A program made the position numbers and the translations under genes. The notes below the pieces were generated by a model. That model saw only the letters and a list, made by a program, of their open reading frames with translations, did no database searches and had not been told where the DNA came from. DNA of 64,000 nt from the NCBI GenBank assembly GCA_964585385.1, contig CAZPDP010000006.1, positions 1-64,000 on the forward strand, given 5' to 3'. This document shows positions 33,418 through 40,850 of the stretch, piece by piece (the stretch's first letter is position 1; every line of letters begins with the position of its first letter). Source of the DNA: JAGXLC01 sp964585385. Lineage in GTDB: Bacteria > Bacteroidota > Bacteroidia > Bacteroidales > UBA12077.

Positions 33418-35409
33418 TTAATTCCCCTCAGCTAAAACCGCATTTTTCCCCATTGTTCTTTTTCCAAAGAACTGGACTACCAGGAATAGCATGAGAATCC
33501 CTGCTGGGAAAGTTACGTATGAAGGTATACCGTATGCTGCGGGTATTGTTCCAACGGCAATGGCTATTCCGCCAACTGTCACGGCGTATGGCAGTTGTGT
33601 TCTTACATGCTCAATATGGTCGCAGGAGCTGGCCAGAGAGCTGAGGATTGTGGTATCTGAAATGGGAGAACAGTGGTCTCCAAGGACAGAGCCTGCCAAC
33701 ACACAGGATACTACATTGTAAAAGATAGAGAGCGCCATAGCATGCTCCAGTCCGGCCTGTTCTGAGATAAGCCATGATGCCGGGAGAATGAGGGGATAAA
33801 GGATGGCCATAGTGCCCCATGATGAACCGGTGGAGAATGCTACAAGAGCAGCAAGAATGAACGTAAGGGCAGGTACAAGGTAAGGCGCCATGTTTATGCT
33901 TACCAGGCTGCGTGAGATAAATTCTGCTGTGTGCAGGTGTTGGGTAAGCAAGGCAATAGACCAGGCCAGTACCAGAATAACAATAGCTGTCAGCATGGTT
34001 TTAAAGCCGCCAATGAGGCTTTCTACTGTGTCTCTTAAGTTCATTATCTTTTGAATGACTGTCAGGAGAAGCGCTACAACAACGCCCATAAGAGAAGACC
34101 AGAGGAGAGCTTTAAATGAATCTGAATTCCCAATAATCACTGAGAGCTTTTTTGAAAAAGCTATATCCGGGTTTTGCCAGACTGTTGCATCCCAGCCTGT
34201 ATAGAGCAACCCGGCAAATGTTCCGAATATTACAATGGCAACTGGTATTACAGCGTTGAATCCTTTGGGTTTGACATGCTCCGGCACTTCGAATTCTTTG
34301 AACTGCTGTTTATTATCTTTATGGGTTGCTTTTGGGTCAATGATGCCGTTGCGTGCTCGTTTTTCGGCGTTATACATGGGTCCGAAATCCACCCCTTTGT
34401 AAGTAAGCAGAAGAATGAATATCAGGGCGAAAATTGGGTAGAAGGAGTAGGCAAGGGAATTCATAAAGACGTTGTATGGACTTTGCTCCAGTCCAATCGT
34501 GTTTATACCGTCCTGGATATAGCTTAGTTCGGCTCCAATCCAGGTAGTTACAAACGCTATAGAGGCAATAGGTGCCGCTGTGGAGTCCACGATGTAGGCA
34601 AGCTTCTCACGGGATATTTTTAGGCGGTCGGTAACGGAACGCATAGTGTTTCCAACCACCAGCGTGTTGGCGTAATCATCAAAGAATATAGCCACTCCCA
34701 GTAGCCAGGTTACAAATTGCCCCGACCTGGCACTTTTGGCAAGCCCCGAAAGTACATTGACCACCCCTTTCATTCCGCCATTCTTGGTGATGATGCTTAC
34801 CATCCCTCCAATCAACATGGAAAAAACGATGATAGACAGGTGTTCGGTATCGCTGACAGAATGAAGAATATAAGTGTCGGGAATGGCAAAGATCCCTTTG
34901 AAAAATGCACTGAAGATATCAGCACCCTGGTGTGCGTAGATGGTGGTGGTACCGATTAAAATTCCTATAAACAAAGCCGAGTAGACTTCTTTAAAGATTA
35001 AAGCAAATAATATGGCAACAAGGGGTGGAATAATGGAAAACCATAAGGGAATGGGGTCCACATGGGTGTTGTAGCTATAATCCTGGTATGTGATGGTAAA
35101 ATCGGTTTCCTGTTTGAATTTATGTTTGAAACTGGCCTTCCCCTTATAAATTGCAAGTGTTTTGGGTTTACCGTTGACCTGTATTTCAATTTCTTTTCCC
35201 TCTTTTTCCTGGATAAAGTCCGAATCTTTAAAAACCAGCTCAATGGTATGGTTAATATTCCCAACGATGATTTCGGTGTGATTAATCTCCAGGTCTTCTT
35301 TCCCGGTTATCTGGACAGAGGTTGAATCTTTTGAAAAGAGAAAATGAGGTACAAGAAGAAAACAAAAAAGAATAGCACCTGAGAAAAATATAGTCAAACG
35401 GCTGTTCAT
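33418..35409 (-). CDS. NhaC-family Na+/H+ antiporter with N-terminal exported domain
   Basis: 663 residues. A signal-like helix (about 8-26) is followed by a beta-rich segment of about 90 residues (about 27-115), then roughly a dozen transmembrane helices. The motifs IFFDDYANTLVVGNTMR, DSTAAPIASIAFVTTW and GDHCSPISDTTILSS match the NhaC/YuiF antiporter family, which exchanges sodium for protons or dicarboxylic amino acids. The typical protein is about 500 residues; the extra N-terminal domain, predicted outside the cytoplasm, is unusual. It is a single gene with AT-rich flanks. Confidence 0.85.
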   Translation of the reverse strand: MNSRLTIFFSGAILFCFLLVPHFLFSKDSTSVQITGKEDLEINHTEIIVGNINHTIELVFKDSDFIQEKEGKEIEIQVNGKPKTLAIYKGKASFKHKFKQETDFTITYQDYSYNTHVDPIPLWFSIIPPLVAILFALIFKEVYSALFIGILIGTTTIYAHQGADIFSAFFKGIFAIPDTYILHSVSDTEHLSIIVFSMLIGGMVSIITKNGGMKGVVNVLSGLAKSARSGQFVTWLLGVAIFFDDYANTLVVGNTMRSVTDRLKISREKLAYIVDSTAAPIASIAFVTTWIGAELSYIQDGINTIGLEQSPYNVFMNSLAYSFYPIFALIFILLLTYKGVDFGPMYNAEKRARNGIIDPKATHKDNKQQFKEFEVPEHVKPKGFNAVIPVAIVIFGTFAGLLYTGWDATVWQNPDIAFSKKLSVIIGNSDSFKALLWSSLMGVVVALLLTVIQKIMNLRDTVESLIGGFKTMLTAIVILVLAWSIALLTQHLHTAEFISRSLVSINMAPYLVPALTFILAALVAFSTGSSWGTMAILYPLILPASWLISEQAGLEHAMALSIFYNVVSCVLAGSVLGDHCSPISDTTILSSLASSCDHIEHVRTQLPYAVTVGGIAIAVGTIPAAYGIPSYVTFPAGILMLFLVVQFFGKRTMGKNAVLAEGN

Positions 35410-35850
35410 AGAATTGCTTTTTGTTGTAGGTGTTCTAAAGTAAAAAAAATAATTTTAATTATGGAGTGTTTTTTATTCTTCAGGTTTAAAATTCATACAA
35501 TTCTAACCTGCATTATTCATAAATTTTTATAAATATGAATAAAATGCAGATTAGCCCCGACTTAGGTGAACTTAAATTTTTGAAAAAATTTTAGTGAACC
35601 TTAGTCGCTGTCGGAGACAGGAATAATTCTTGAACGGCGAAGCCCTCAACGAAGTTAATTATTCGGGCTAAAAAAGATTTAAATAATGTTAAAGTACTAC
35701 AACAAATTTATTTCACGCTCGTATTATTTTTATGGTAAGATGATGAATAAAAGATTGATGAAGGTGTGTTATTCTTACATTAAATTTAAATTCATTTTTT
35801 TGATCTTATATAAAAAATTAGTAATTTGCTTATAATTAAATTGTTTGTTT
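35410..35850. other. Intergenic region with repeat and imperfect hairpin
   Basis: No coding frame of note is present. The AT-rich interval between the divergent nhaC-like and yqgE genes contains an imperfect inverted repeat at about 35559-35608 (CGACTTAGGT with ACCTTAGTCG and AT-rich inner arms, about 20 of 24 matching) and the dispersed repeat copy at 35610-35634. Both may belong to one mobile or regulatory element. Confidence 0.5.
35610..35634 (-). repeat. Dispersed 25-bp repeat, copy 2
   Basis: The reverse complement matches 11039-11063 at 24 of 25 positions. It sits directly after an imperfect hairpin and before a GC-richer stretch (GGCGAAGCCCTCAACGAAG) that stands out from the AT-rich surroundings. 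Confidence 0.6.
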
Positions 35851-36438
35851 ATGCAGATTGATTATGATTTCTTCAAAGTAGAAAACGATAACCTCACCCC
35901 CGAGAGCGGCAGAATTCTTATTTCAGAACCTTTACTCAACGATTCTTACTTTAAGCGATCTGTAGTATATCTTACTGAATATTCCGAGAACGGTTCTGTT
36001 GGTTTTGTCCTGAATAAGCCTATCGACATGTCATTAAATGAGGTAGTAAAAGATTTTCCTGAGTTCAATACTTCCATTTTTATAGGTGGGCCGGTTGGGA
36101 AAGATACGGTTCATTACATCCATACTGTAAGCGAGTTGGTTCCCAATTCCGTTCATGTGAAGGGCAACATCTATTGGGGCGGCGATTTTGATAAGGTCAA
36201 AGAACTGATATCCGAAGGAATGATCCAGCCCTCACAAATCCGCTTTTTCCTTGGTTACTCAGGCTGGAGTCCCAATCAGCTTGATGAAGAAATCAAAAAT
36301 AATGCCTGGCTGGTTTCGGAAATAGAGGCTTCCAGGGTAATGGTTCCGGACAGGAATATGTGGAAGAAAATCCTCCAGAACCTGGGTAACAAATATAAAA
36401 TCTGGACCAACTGCCCTGAAAATCCGGCAATGAATTAA
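35851..36438 (+). CDS. YqgE/AlgH family protein (UPF0301)
   Basis: 195 residues. It contains the UPF0301 hallmarks: GRILISEPLLNDSYFKRSVV, GSVGFVLNKPI, IFIGGPVGKD, and FFLGYSGWSPNQLDEE. The biochemical function of the family is not established. I choose the ATG at 35851 over a TTG two codons earlier. Its stop codon interlocks with that of the convergent class IV aminotransferase (four-base overlap), so no terminator separates them. Confidence 0.9.
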   Translation: MQIDYDFFKVENDNLTPESGRILISEPLLNDSYFKRSVVYLTEYSENGSVGFVLNKPIDMSLNEVVKDFPEFNTSIFIGGPVGKDTVHYIHTVSELVPNSVHVKGNIYWGGDFDKVKELISEGMIQPSQIRFFLGYSGWSPNQLDEEIKNNAWLVSEIEASRVMVPDRNMWKKILQNLGNKYKIWTNCPENPAMN

Positions 36439-37289
36439 TCCTCGATCTTCGTTTTTTCTTTTAATTTTTCAGTAAGTTGCCTGGCTACGTTTTTGTAGTA
36501 CCTGATATGTCTGAATCCACTCACCCATTGAATTCCTTTTACAGTATTTGTAAGAATGATTTCATCGCAATGCAGGAGTTCTTCCGGGAATATTTCCGGT
36601 TGTAGCGCAATCTTCAGGCCCAGTTCCTCTGCAAAGTCCAGGACTTGTTTTCGCATTATTCCGTTCAGGCAGCCTGATTTCAGAGAGGGTGTTTTTAGTA
36701 TGTTGCCTTTAACCAGGAAAATATTGGAGCTTATCGATTCCGAAACGTAATTTCTCTCATTCAGAATAACGCATTCATCCAGGTGGTTTTCTTTTTTGAA
36801 TAACCCGGCCAGGATGTAAATTAGGTCGTTGGTGGTTTTCAGATTCGATAACAGGTTCATCTGTTTTTTGTATTCCTGGAAAACATCGATAACCAGTCCT
36901 TTTTCATTCAATTTATATACATCGGTTTCCAGTGCCTCTGATTCTATGAGGTAAGAAACTGAATTGTTTTCAGGCGTATATCTGCCCCCTTCATCCCTGA
37001 AAATGGTAAGTCTTATACGAGCGCCTTTCAGGTGCCTGTTTTTATTGAGCAGTTTGACAATCTCTTTCTGAATGGTTCTATCTTCTATATTTTGAGGCAC
37101 CTCCATTTTCAGCTCTTTCATACTGTGGTAGGCTCTTGCAATGTGGTCATGAAAAAAGTGAATATTTTTGCCATTGGCCCGCATGGTTTCAAAAATAGCA
37201 TCTCCGTATAGAAATCCCCTGTTGTTGTATGTGAGAATGGGTTCTTCTACTTTATAGTAAGTTCCGTTATAACAAACATATTGCTGCAT
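36435..37289 (-). CDS. Class IV PLP aminotransferase (BCAT/ADC lyase-like)
   Basis: 284 residues of fold type IV. The catalytic lysine is Lys151 in LSNLKTTNDLIYILA, and the family motifs RGFLYGDAIFETMR and YVSESISSNIFLVKG are present. This family includes branched-chain aminotransferase, D-amino acid aminotransferase and aminodeoxychorismate lyase; the sequence does not settle which, and the RGFLYGDAIFET start is compatible with PabC-like lyases. It lies 16 bases after the rhomboid gene, at the end of a minus-strand run with holA and amn. Confidence 0.82.
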   Translation of the reverse strand: MQQYVCYNGTYYKVEEPILTYNNRGFLYGDAIFETMRANGKNIHFFHDHIARAYHSMKELKMEVPQNIEDRTIQKEIVKLLNKNRHLKGARIRLTIFRDEGGRYTPENNSVSYLIESEALETDVYKLNEKGLVIDVFQEYKKQMNLLSNLKTTNDLIYILAGLFKKENHLDECVILNERNYVSESISSNIFLVKGNILKTPSLKSGCLNGIMRKQVLDFAEELGLKIALQPEIFPEELLHCDEIILTNTVKGIQWVSGFRHIRYYKNVARQLTEKLKEKTKIED

Positions 37290-37305
37290 AAACGGTCTTT
37301 TTAAA

Positions 37306-37923
37306 TTAGAACAGATGATTGATAAAATATTTGAACAATGAAGGTTCTATGATTATCGGATAGATAAAGCCGAATACGGCACCGATAAAGTGAGCATCAT
37401 GGTTCACGTTGTCATTTCCCTTACGGCCTTTGTATTGTGAATATAGCAAATACAGTATCCCAAAAACAATGGCCGGAATAGGAAGAATCCCCATTATAAG
37501 TATTGTACTTTTTGGGGAAAAGAAAATGGATGCAAAAACCACTGCAGATACTGCTCCTGAAGCACCTACCGAATTGTAGTAGTAATTGTCTTTATGTTTG
37601 AAAAGGGTTGTTGAAGTAGCCATTATCATTCCCAGGAAATAAAGAATGAAAACATGAAGGTCTGCTGAACTGACCATTCCCTGGTGTGCTAAAATATCAA
37701 ACTGATTCCCCACTGAATACCCAAAGGAAAAGAGCACGATCATATTGACAAAAAGGTGAATATAGTCAGCATGAATAAAGCCATGGGTTACCATCCGGTG
37801 CCATTGATTCTTATGATAAGTCAGATAAGGGTTTAGTTGAAGCTTCTCAAAAAGGCTCTTGTTATTAAAAGCCATTAACGATATTACTACCGTTATTCCT
37901 ATAATTATGAATGTGGTGTTCAT
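37306..37923 (-). CDS. Rhomboid family intramembrane serine protease
   Basis: 205 residues with about six hydrophobic segments. The catalytic dyad is Ser122 in VGASGAVSAV and His178 in NHDAHFIGAVFG, and the HxxxN motif in TM2 (HLFVNM) is present. It cleaves transmembrane substrates within the inner membrane. The sequence is short and lacks the extended cytoplasmic domain of GlpG, which is usual for Bacteroidota rhomboids. It follows holA by 10 bases, so it is probably cotranscribed. Confidence 0.9.
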   Translation of the reverse strand: MNTTFIIIGITVVISLMAFNNKSLFEKLQLNPYLTYHKNQWHRMVTHGFIHADYIHLFVNMIVLFSFGYSVGNQFDILAHQGMVSSADLHVFILYFLGMIMATSTTLFKHKDNYYYNSVGASGAVSAVVFASIFFSPKSTILIMGILPIPAIVFGILYLLYSQYKGRKGNDNVNHDAHFIGAVFGFIYPIIIEPSLFKYFINHLF

Positions 37924-37933
37924 ATTGTTTTGT

Positions 37934-38938
37934 TTAGTGAAGTATTTTAAAGACTAATTCTTTCAGGAGCTCGCCATCAGGCGTTCCTACATTGTTCATA
38001 CCTTTTGATTTTAAATCGTACTCCCGCATATAACCTACAATTCTGGCCAGTTTGTTTGGATCATATTTCTGAGCTGCTTTTTTATACTGCCATATCATTT
38101 TGGGATTTATTTTTATAGCAGAGGCCAGCTCTCTTTGATTGCTCATATTTTTGACAAAGTGATATCCCAGCACCTTACTAAAAAAATAATATAATGACCC
38201 TATGGTTTTTGGCAGAGGGTTGTCATTGGGGTTTTTTGCAAAATGATTAACGATACGGTTTGCCTTTAATATGTCTTTATCTGCAAGGGCTTTGTTTAGC
38301 TCAAACGCATTATAATCTTTGCTGATACCAATATTTTTTTCTATATCGGCAGGGGTTATCTTGTCTTTGTCTTTGGGAAGAGTGAGAAATAGCTTGTCCA
38401 GCTCATGTGTGATTTTATTTAAATCGTTACCCAGGTATTCCGCTAAAAGCTCGGAAGCATCATCAGAGATCCCTGTATTCTTATTTTTCAGGTATTTTGT
38501 TATCCAGGCAGCTATTTTGTATTCCGGAATTTTTTTTGAATCAAAGAAAACAGCGTTATCTTTTAATGCCTTATAGAGTTTACTTCTTTTATCCAGGCTT
38601 TTATACTTATAATTGATGACAAGAATTGTGGATTTTTGAGGTCTTTCAGCATAAAATTTCAAGGGTTTCAGGTCATTGAGATTTTGAGCCTCTTTTACTA
38701 TAACAACCTGGTTATTGGCCATCATAGGGAAACGTTTGGCTGTGTTGATGACTTCCTCTACTGACGTGTCCTTTCCATAAAGAACCGTTTGGTTGAATGA
38801 TTTCTCTGCCTCTGTAAGCAAATTCTCCTGGATATAGCCGGTTATTTTGTCAATAAAATAGGGCTCCTCGCCTTGTAAAAAATATACCGGTTTGTAAATT
38901 TTGCTTTTTAATTCTTTGATTATTTCGTTGTATTCCAT
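37934..38938 (-). CDS. holA: DNA polymerase III subunit delta
   Basis: 334 residues. HolA is the clamp-loader subunit that opens the beta sliding clamp. The N-terminus shows the family pattern KPVYFLQGEEPYFIDKI, and the middle has the ILVINYKYKSLDKRSKLYKAL segment; the C-terminal helical domain ends the protein. A longer frame opens at 38995, but the ATG at 38938 (MEYNEIIKEL) gives the normal family start and lies 10 bases after the stop of the AMP nucleosidase gene. Confidence 0.88.
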   Translation of the reverse strand: MEYNEIIKELKSKIYKPVYFLQGEEPYFIDKITGYIQENLLTEAEKSFNQTVLYGKDTSVEEVINTAKRFPMMANNQVVIVKEAQNLNDLKPLKFYAERPQKSTILVINYKYKSLDKRSKLYKALKDNAVFFDSKKIPEYKIAAWITKYLKNKNTGISDDASELLAEYLGNDLNKITHELDKLFLTLPKDKDKITPADIEKNIGISKDYNAFELNKALADKDILKANRIVNHFAKNPNDNPLPKTIGSLYYFFSKVLGYHFVKNMSNQRELASAIKINPKMIWQYKKAAQKYDPNKLARIVGYMREYDLKSKGMNNVGTPDGELLKELVFKILH

Positions 38939-38948
38939 AAAAATTCTT

Positions 38949-39719
38949 TTAGAACCTGAGATGTTTAACGCTTTCTCCATGTTCAATAATTTCACGCAAT
39001 GCCTTTATCCCGATTTTTACGTGGGCTTCCACATATTGGTCCGTTACTTTTTTATCACTCTGTCGGGTTTTTATACCGGTTGAAATCATGGGCTGATCAG
39101 TAATCAATAGTAAGGCTCCCGAGGGTATTTCATTGACAAACCCTACGCTAAAAATGGTTGCAGTTTCCATATCAATGGCCATTGAACGCGTTTTGCGGAG
39201 GTATTTTTTAAAGCGTTCGTCGTATTCCCAAACCCTTTTGTTAGTAGTATAAACTGTTCCGGTCCAGTAGTCATATCCCATGTCCCTCATGGCACCTGAT
39301 ACAGAGCGCTGCAGATTAAAGGCAGGTAAAGAAGGAACTTCAGGCGGCAGATAATCATTTGAGGTACCCTCGCTTCTTATAGCTGCTATAGGTAAAATAA
39401 AATCTCCCACTTTATTTTTTTTCTTAAGTCCGCCACATTTCCCAAGAAAGAGTGCGGATTTTGGTTTGATGGCGCTTAGCAGATCCATGATTGTAGCTGC
39501 ATTGGCGCTTCCCATTCCATAGTTAATCATGCTTATTCCTTCAGCCGTTACTGTAGGCATTTGTGCTTGAGGATCATTGATTTCCACATTATGCCAATCG
39601 GCAAAAAGTTCTAAATAATTTTGAAAATTCGTTAATAAGATATGCTTTCCGAAATTATCCAATTCTGTGCTTGTATACCTGGGTAGCCAGTCTTTTACAA
39701 TATCCTCTTTTGTTTTCAT
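38949..39719 (-). CDS. amn: AMP nucleosidase (short Bacteroidota form)
   Basis: 256 residues of the nucleoside phosphorylase fold. It hydrolyses AMP to adenine and ribose 5-phosphate. The signature segments ALFLGKCGGLKK, RSEGTSNDYLPPEVPSLPAF, AIDMETATIFSVGF and ITDQPM are visible. Unlike the E. coli enzyme (484 residues), it lacks the N-terminal regulatory domain, which is normal in this phylum. It begins a minus-strand run (amn, holA, rhomboid, aminotransferase) and is divergent from the nuclease gene at 39821. Confidence 0.88.
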   Translation of the reverse strand: MKTKEDIVKDWLPRYTSTELDNFGKHILLTNFQNYLELFADWHNVEINDPQAQMPTVTAEGISMINYGMGSANAATIMDLLSAIKPKSALFLGKCGGLKKKNKVGDFILPIAAIRSEGTSNDYLPPEVPSLPAFNLQRSVSGAMRDMGYDYWTGTVYTTNKRVWEYDERFKKYLRKTRSMAIDMETATIFSVGFVNEIPSGALLLITDQPMISTGIKTRQSDKKVTDQYVEAHVKIGIKALREIIEHGESVKHLRF

Positions 39720-39770
39720 ATAGGATTACCTTTTTTTGAGTTCAGCAAATAAACAGAAACCTGTCACAAC

Positions 39771-39800
39771 TTGTTTTTTATTCCTTAAGTATTAATTTTG
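39771..39800 (+). promoter_or_regulatory. Bacteroidota-type promoter of the HsdR-N-like gene
   Basis: TTG at 39771-39773 and TAATTTTG at 39793-39800 are separated by 19 bases, matching the Bacteroidota -33/-7 consensus (TTG, TAnnTTTG). The ATG of the nuclease gene is 20 bases further on, so the leader is very short. Confidence 0.6.
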
Positions 39801-39820
39801 ATTGAATCTAATCAGTGTTC

Positions 39821-40273
39821 ATGCAAGAGTTAAATTTACCAAGTTATTCCTTTAAAATAACAACAAAGGAACAAAAAAAATACATTTTTGATGACATAAG
39901 GAAGAAGTTTGTGTTGTTAACACCTGAAGAATGGGTGAGGCAGAATTTTCTTCGATACCTTATTTCCGAGAAACATTATTCGCCTAATCTCATGCGGGTG
40001 GAGATGCATTTTAAGCTTGAAAAAACGGATTACCGCGCTGATATTGTTGCATATGACCGTGGTTCAGGTCCTGTGCTGATAGTAGAATGTAAAGCTCCGG
40101 AAGTAAAGATTACTCAAAAGCAATTTGATCAGATTGCCCGGTACAACTTTCAGTTTAAGGTATCTTATTTGATTGTGACAAATGGCTTGCAACATTACTG
40201 CTGCTACATAGATTTTGGAAAAGGGAGTTATTCCTTTCTGAAAGGTATTCCGGATTTTTCAGAAATCAGGTAA
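39821..40273 (+). CDS. HsdR-N-like PD-(D/E)XK nuclease domain protein
   Basis: 150 residues corresponding only to the N-terminal nuclease domain of type I restriction HsdR subunits (HSDR_N_2 family). The likely active site is Asp74 in YRADIVAY, Glu89 and Lys91 in LIVECKAP, with Gln101 in KQFDQIARY. No helicase, methylase or specificity subunit is nearby, and the gene sits in a housekeeping neighbourhood, so a restriction role is doubtful; homologues next to holA occur across Bacteroidota. ATG at 39821 is preferred to GTG two codons earlier. It overlaps the convergent acetyltransferase gene by 8 bases. Confidence 0.82.
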   Translation: MQELNLPSYSFKITTKEQKKYIFDDIRKKFVLLTPEEWVRQNFLRYLISEKHYSPNLMRVEMHFKLEKTDYRADIVAYDRGSGPVLIVECKAPEVKITQKQFDQIARYNFQFKVSYLIVTNGLQHYCCYIDFGKGSYSFLKGIPDFSEIR

Positions 40274-40802
40274 TGATTAGCTGGTAAAAATATTCATCTT
40301 TCCATCCGGTTTTGATTCTTATCCAGTCTTTCTTTTCTCCGGTTTTCCTGAAACCCTGGCTTTCAAATAACCTGATACTGGCAAAATTGTCTTCATCAAT
40401 ATTGCAGTAAAGCTGGTGTAAGAAAAGAACTTCGCTTACATACCGTATTAATATGCTGAGTGCCTCTTTTGCATAACCTTTATTTCGGTTGTTTTTGTCA
40501 TGGATCAATATGCCCACGCCTGCCCTTTGGTTTAAGGTGTCAATATCAAACAGGTCAATGCTTCCGATGGTTTTATCAGATCCTGAATTTTTTTTCAGGT
40601 CTATCATTAATCTGAGCTGGCTGGCCTGTACCAGGTCAACATGTGCATTTTTCACATACTGTTCTATGATATGCCTTGAGAATGGTTCAATCGTATTGCC
40701 CGCATGCCAGATTGAAGAATCATTTTCCCACTGAAAAATAATATCTGCATCACCGGGTTCCACAGCCCTCATTTTTAGATGATTTGATTCAAGTATATCC
40801 AA
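40266..40802 (-). CDS. GNAT acetyltransferase, RimJ/RimL/SpeG-like
   Basis: About 178 residues. The GNAT core has LKMRAVEPGDAD at strand 1, WENDSSIW, AGVGILIHDKNNRNKGYAKEA (acetyl-CoA loop) and NFASIRLFESQGF. This matches RimJ/RimL and SpeG-type N-acetyltransferases; the substrate could be a protein N-terminus or a polyamine. No ATG precedes the first strand: TTG codons at 40811 and 40802 are the candidates, and I take 40802. Either way the protein is essentially complete. Confidence 0.82.
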   Translation of the reverse strand: MDILESNHLKMRAVEPGDADIIFQWENDSSIWHAGNTIEPFSRHIIEQYVKNAHVDLVQASQLRLMIDLKKNSGSDKTIGSIDLFDIDTLNQRAGVGILIHDKNNRNKGYAKEALSILIRYVSEVLFLHQLYCNIDEDNFASIRLFESQGFRKTGEKKDWIRIKTGWKDEYFYQLIIT

Positions 40803-40850
40803 AATTATCAAATTTTAGGATTAGCAGGAATAATTCAGGGAAGTTATATT

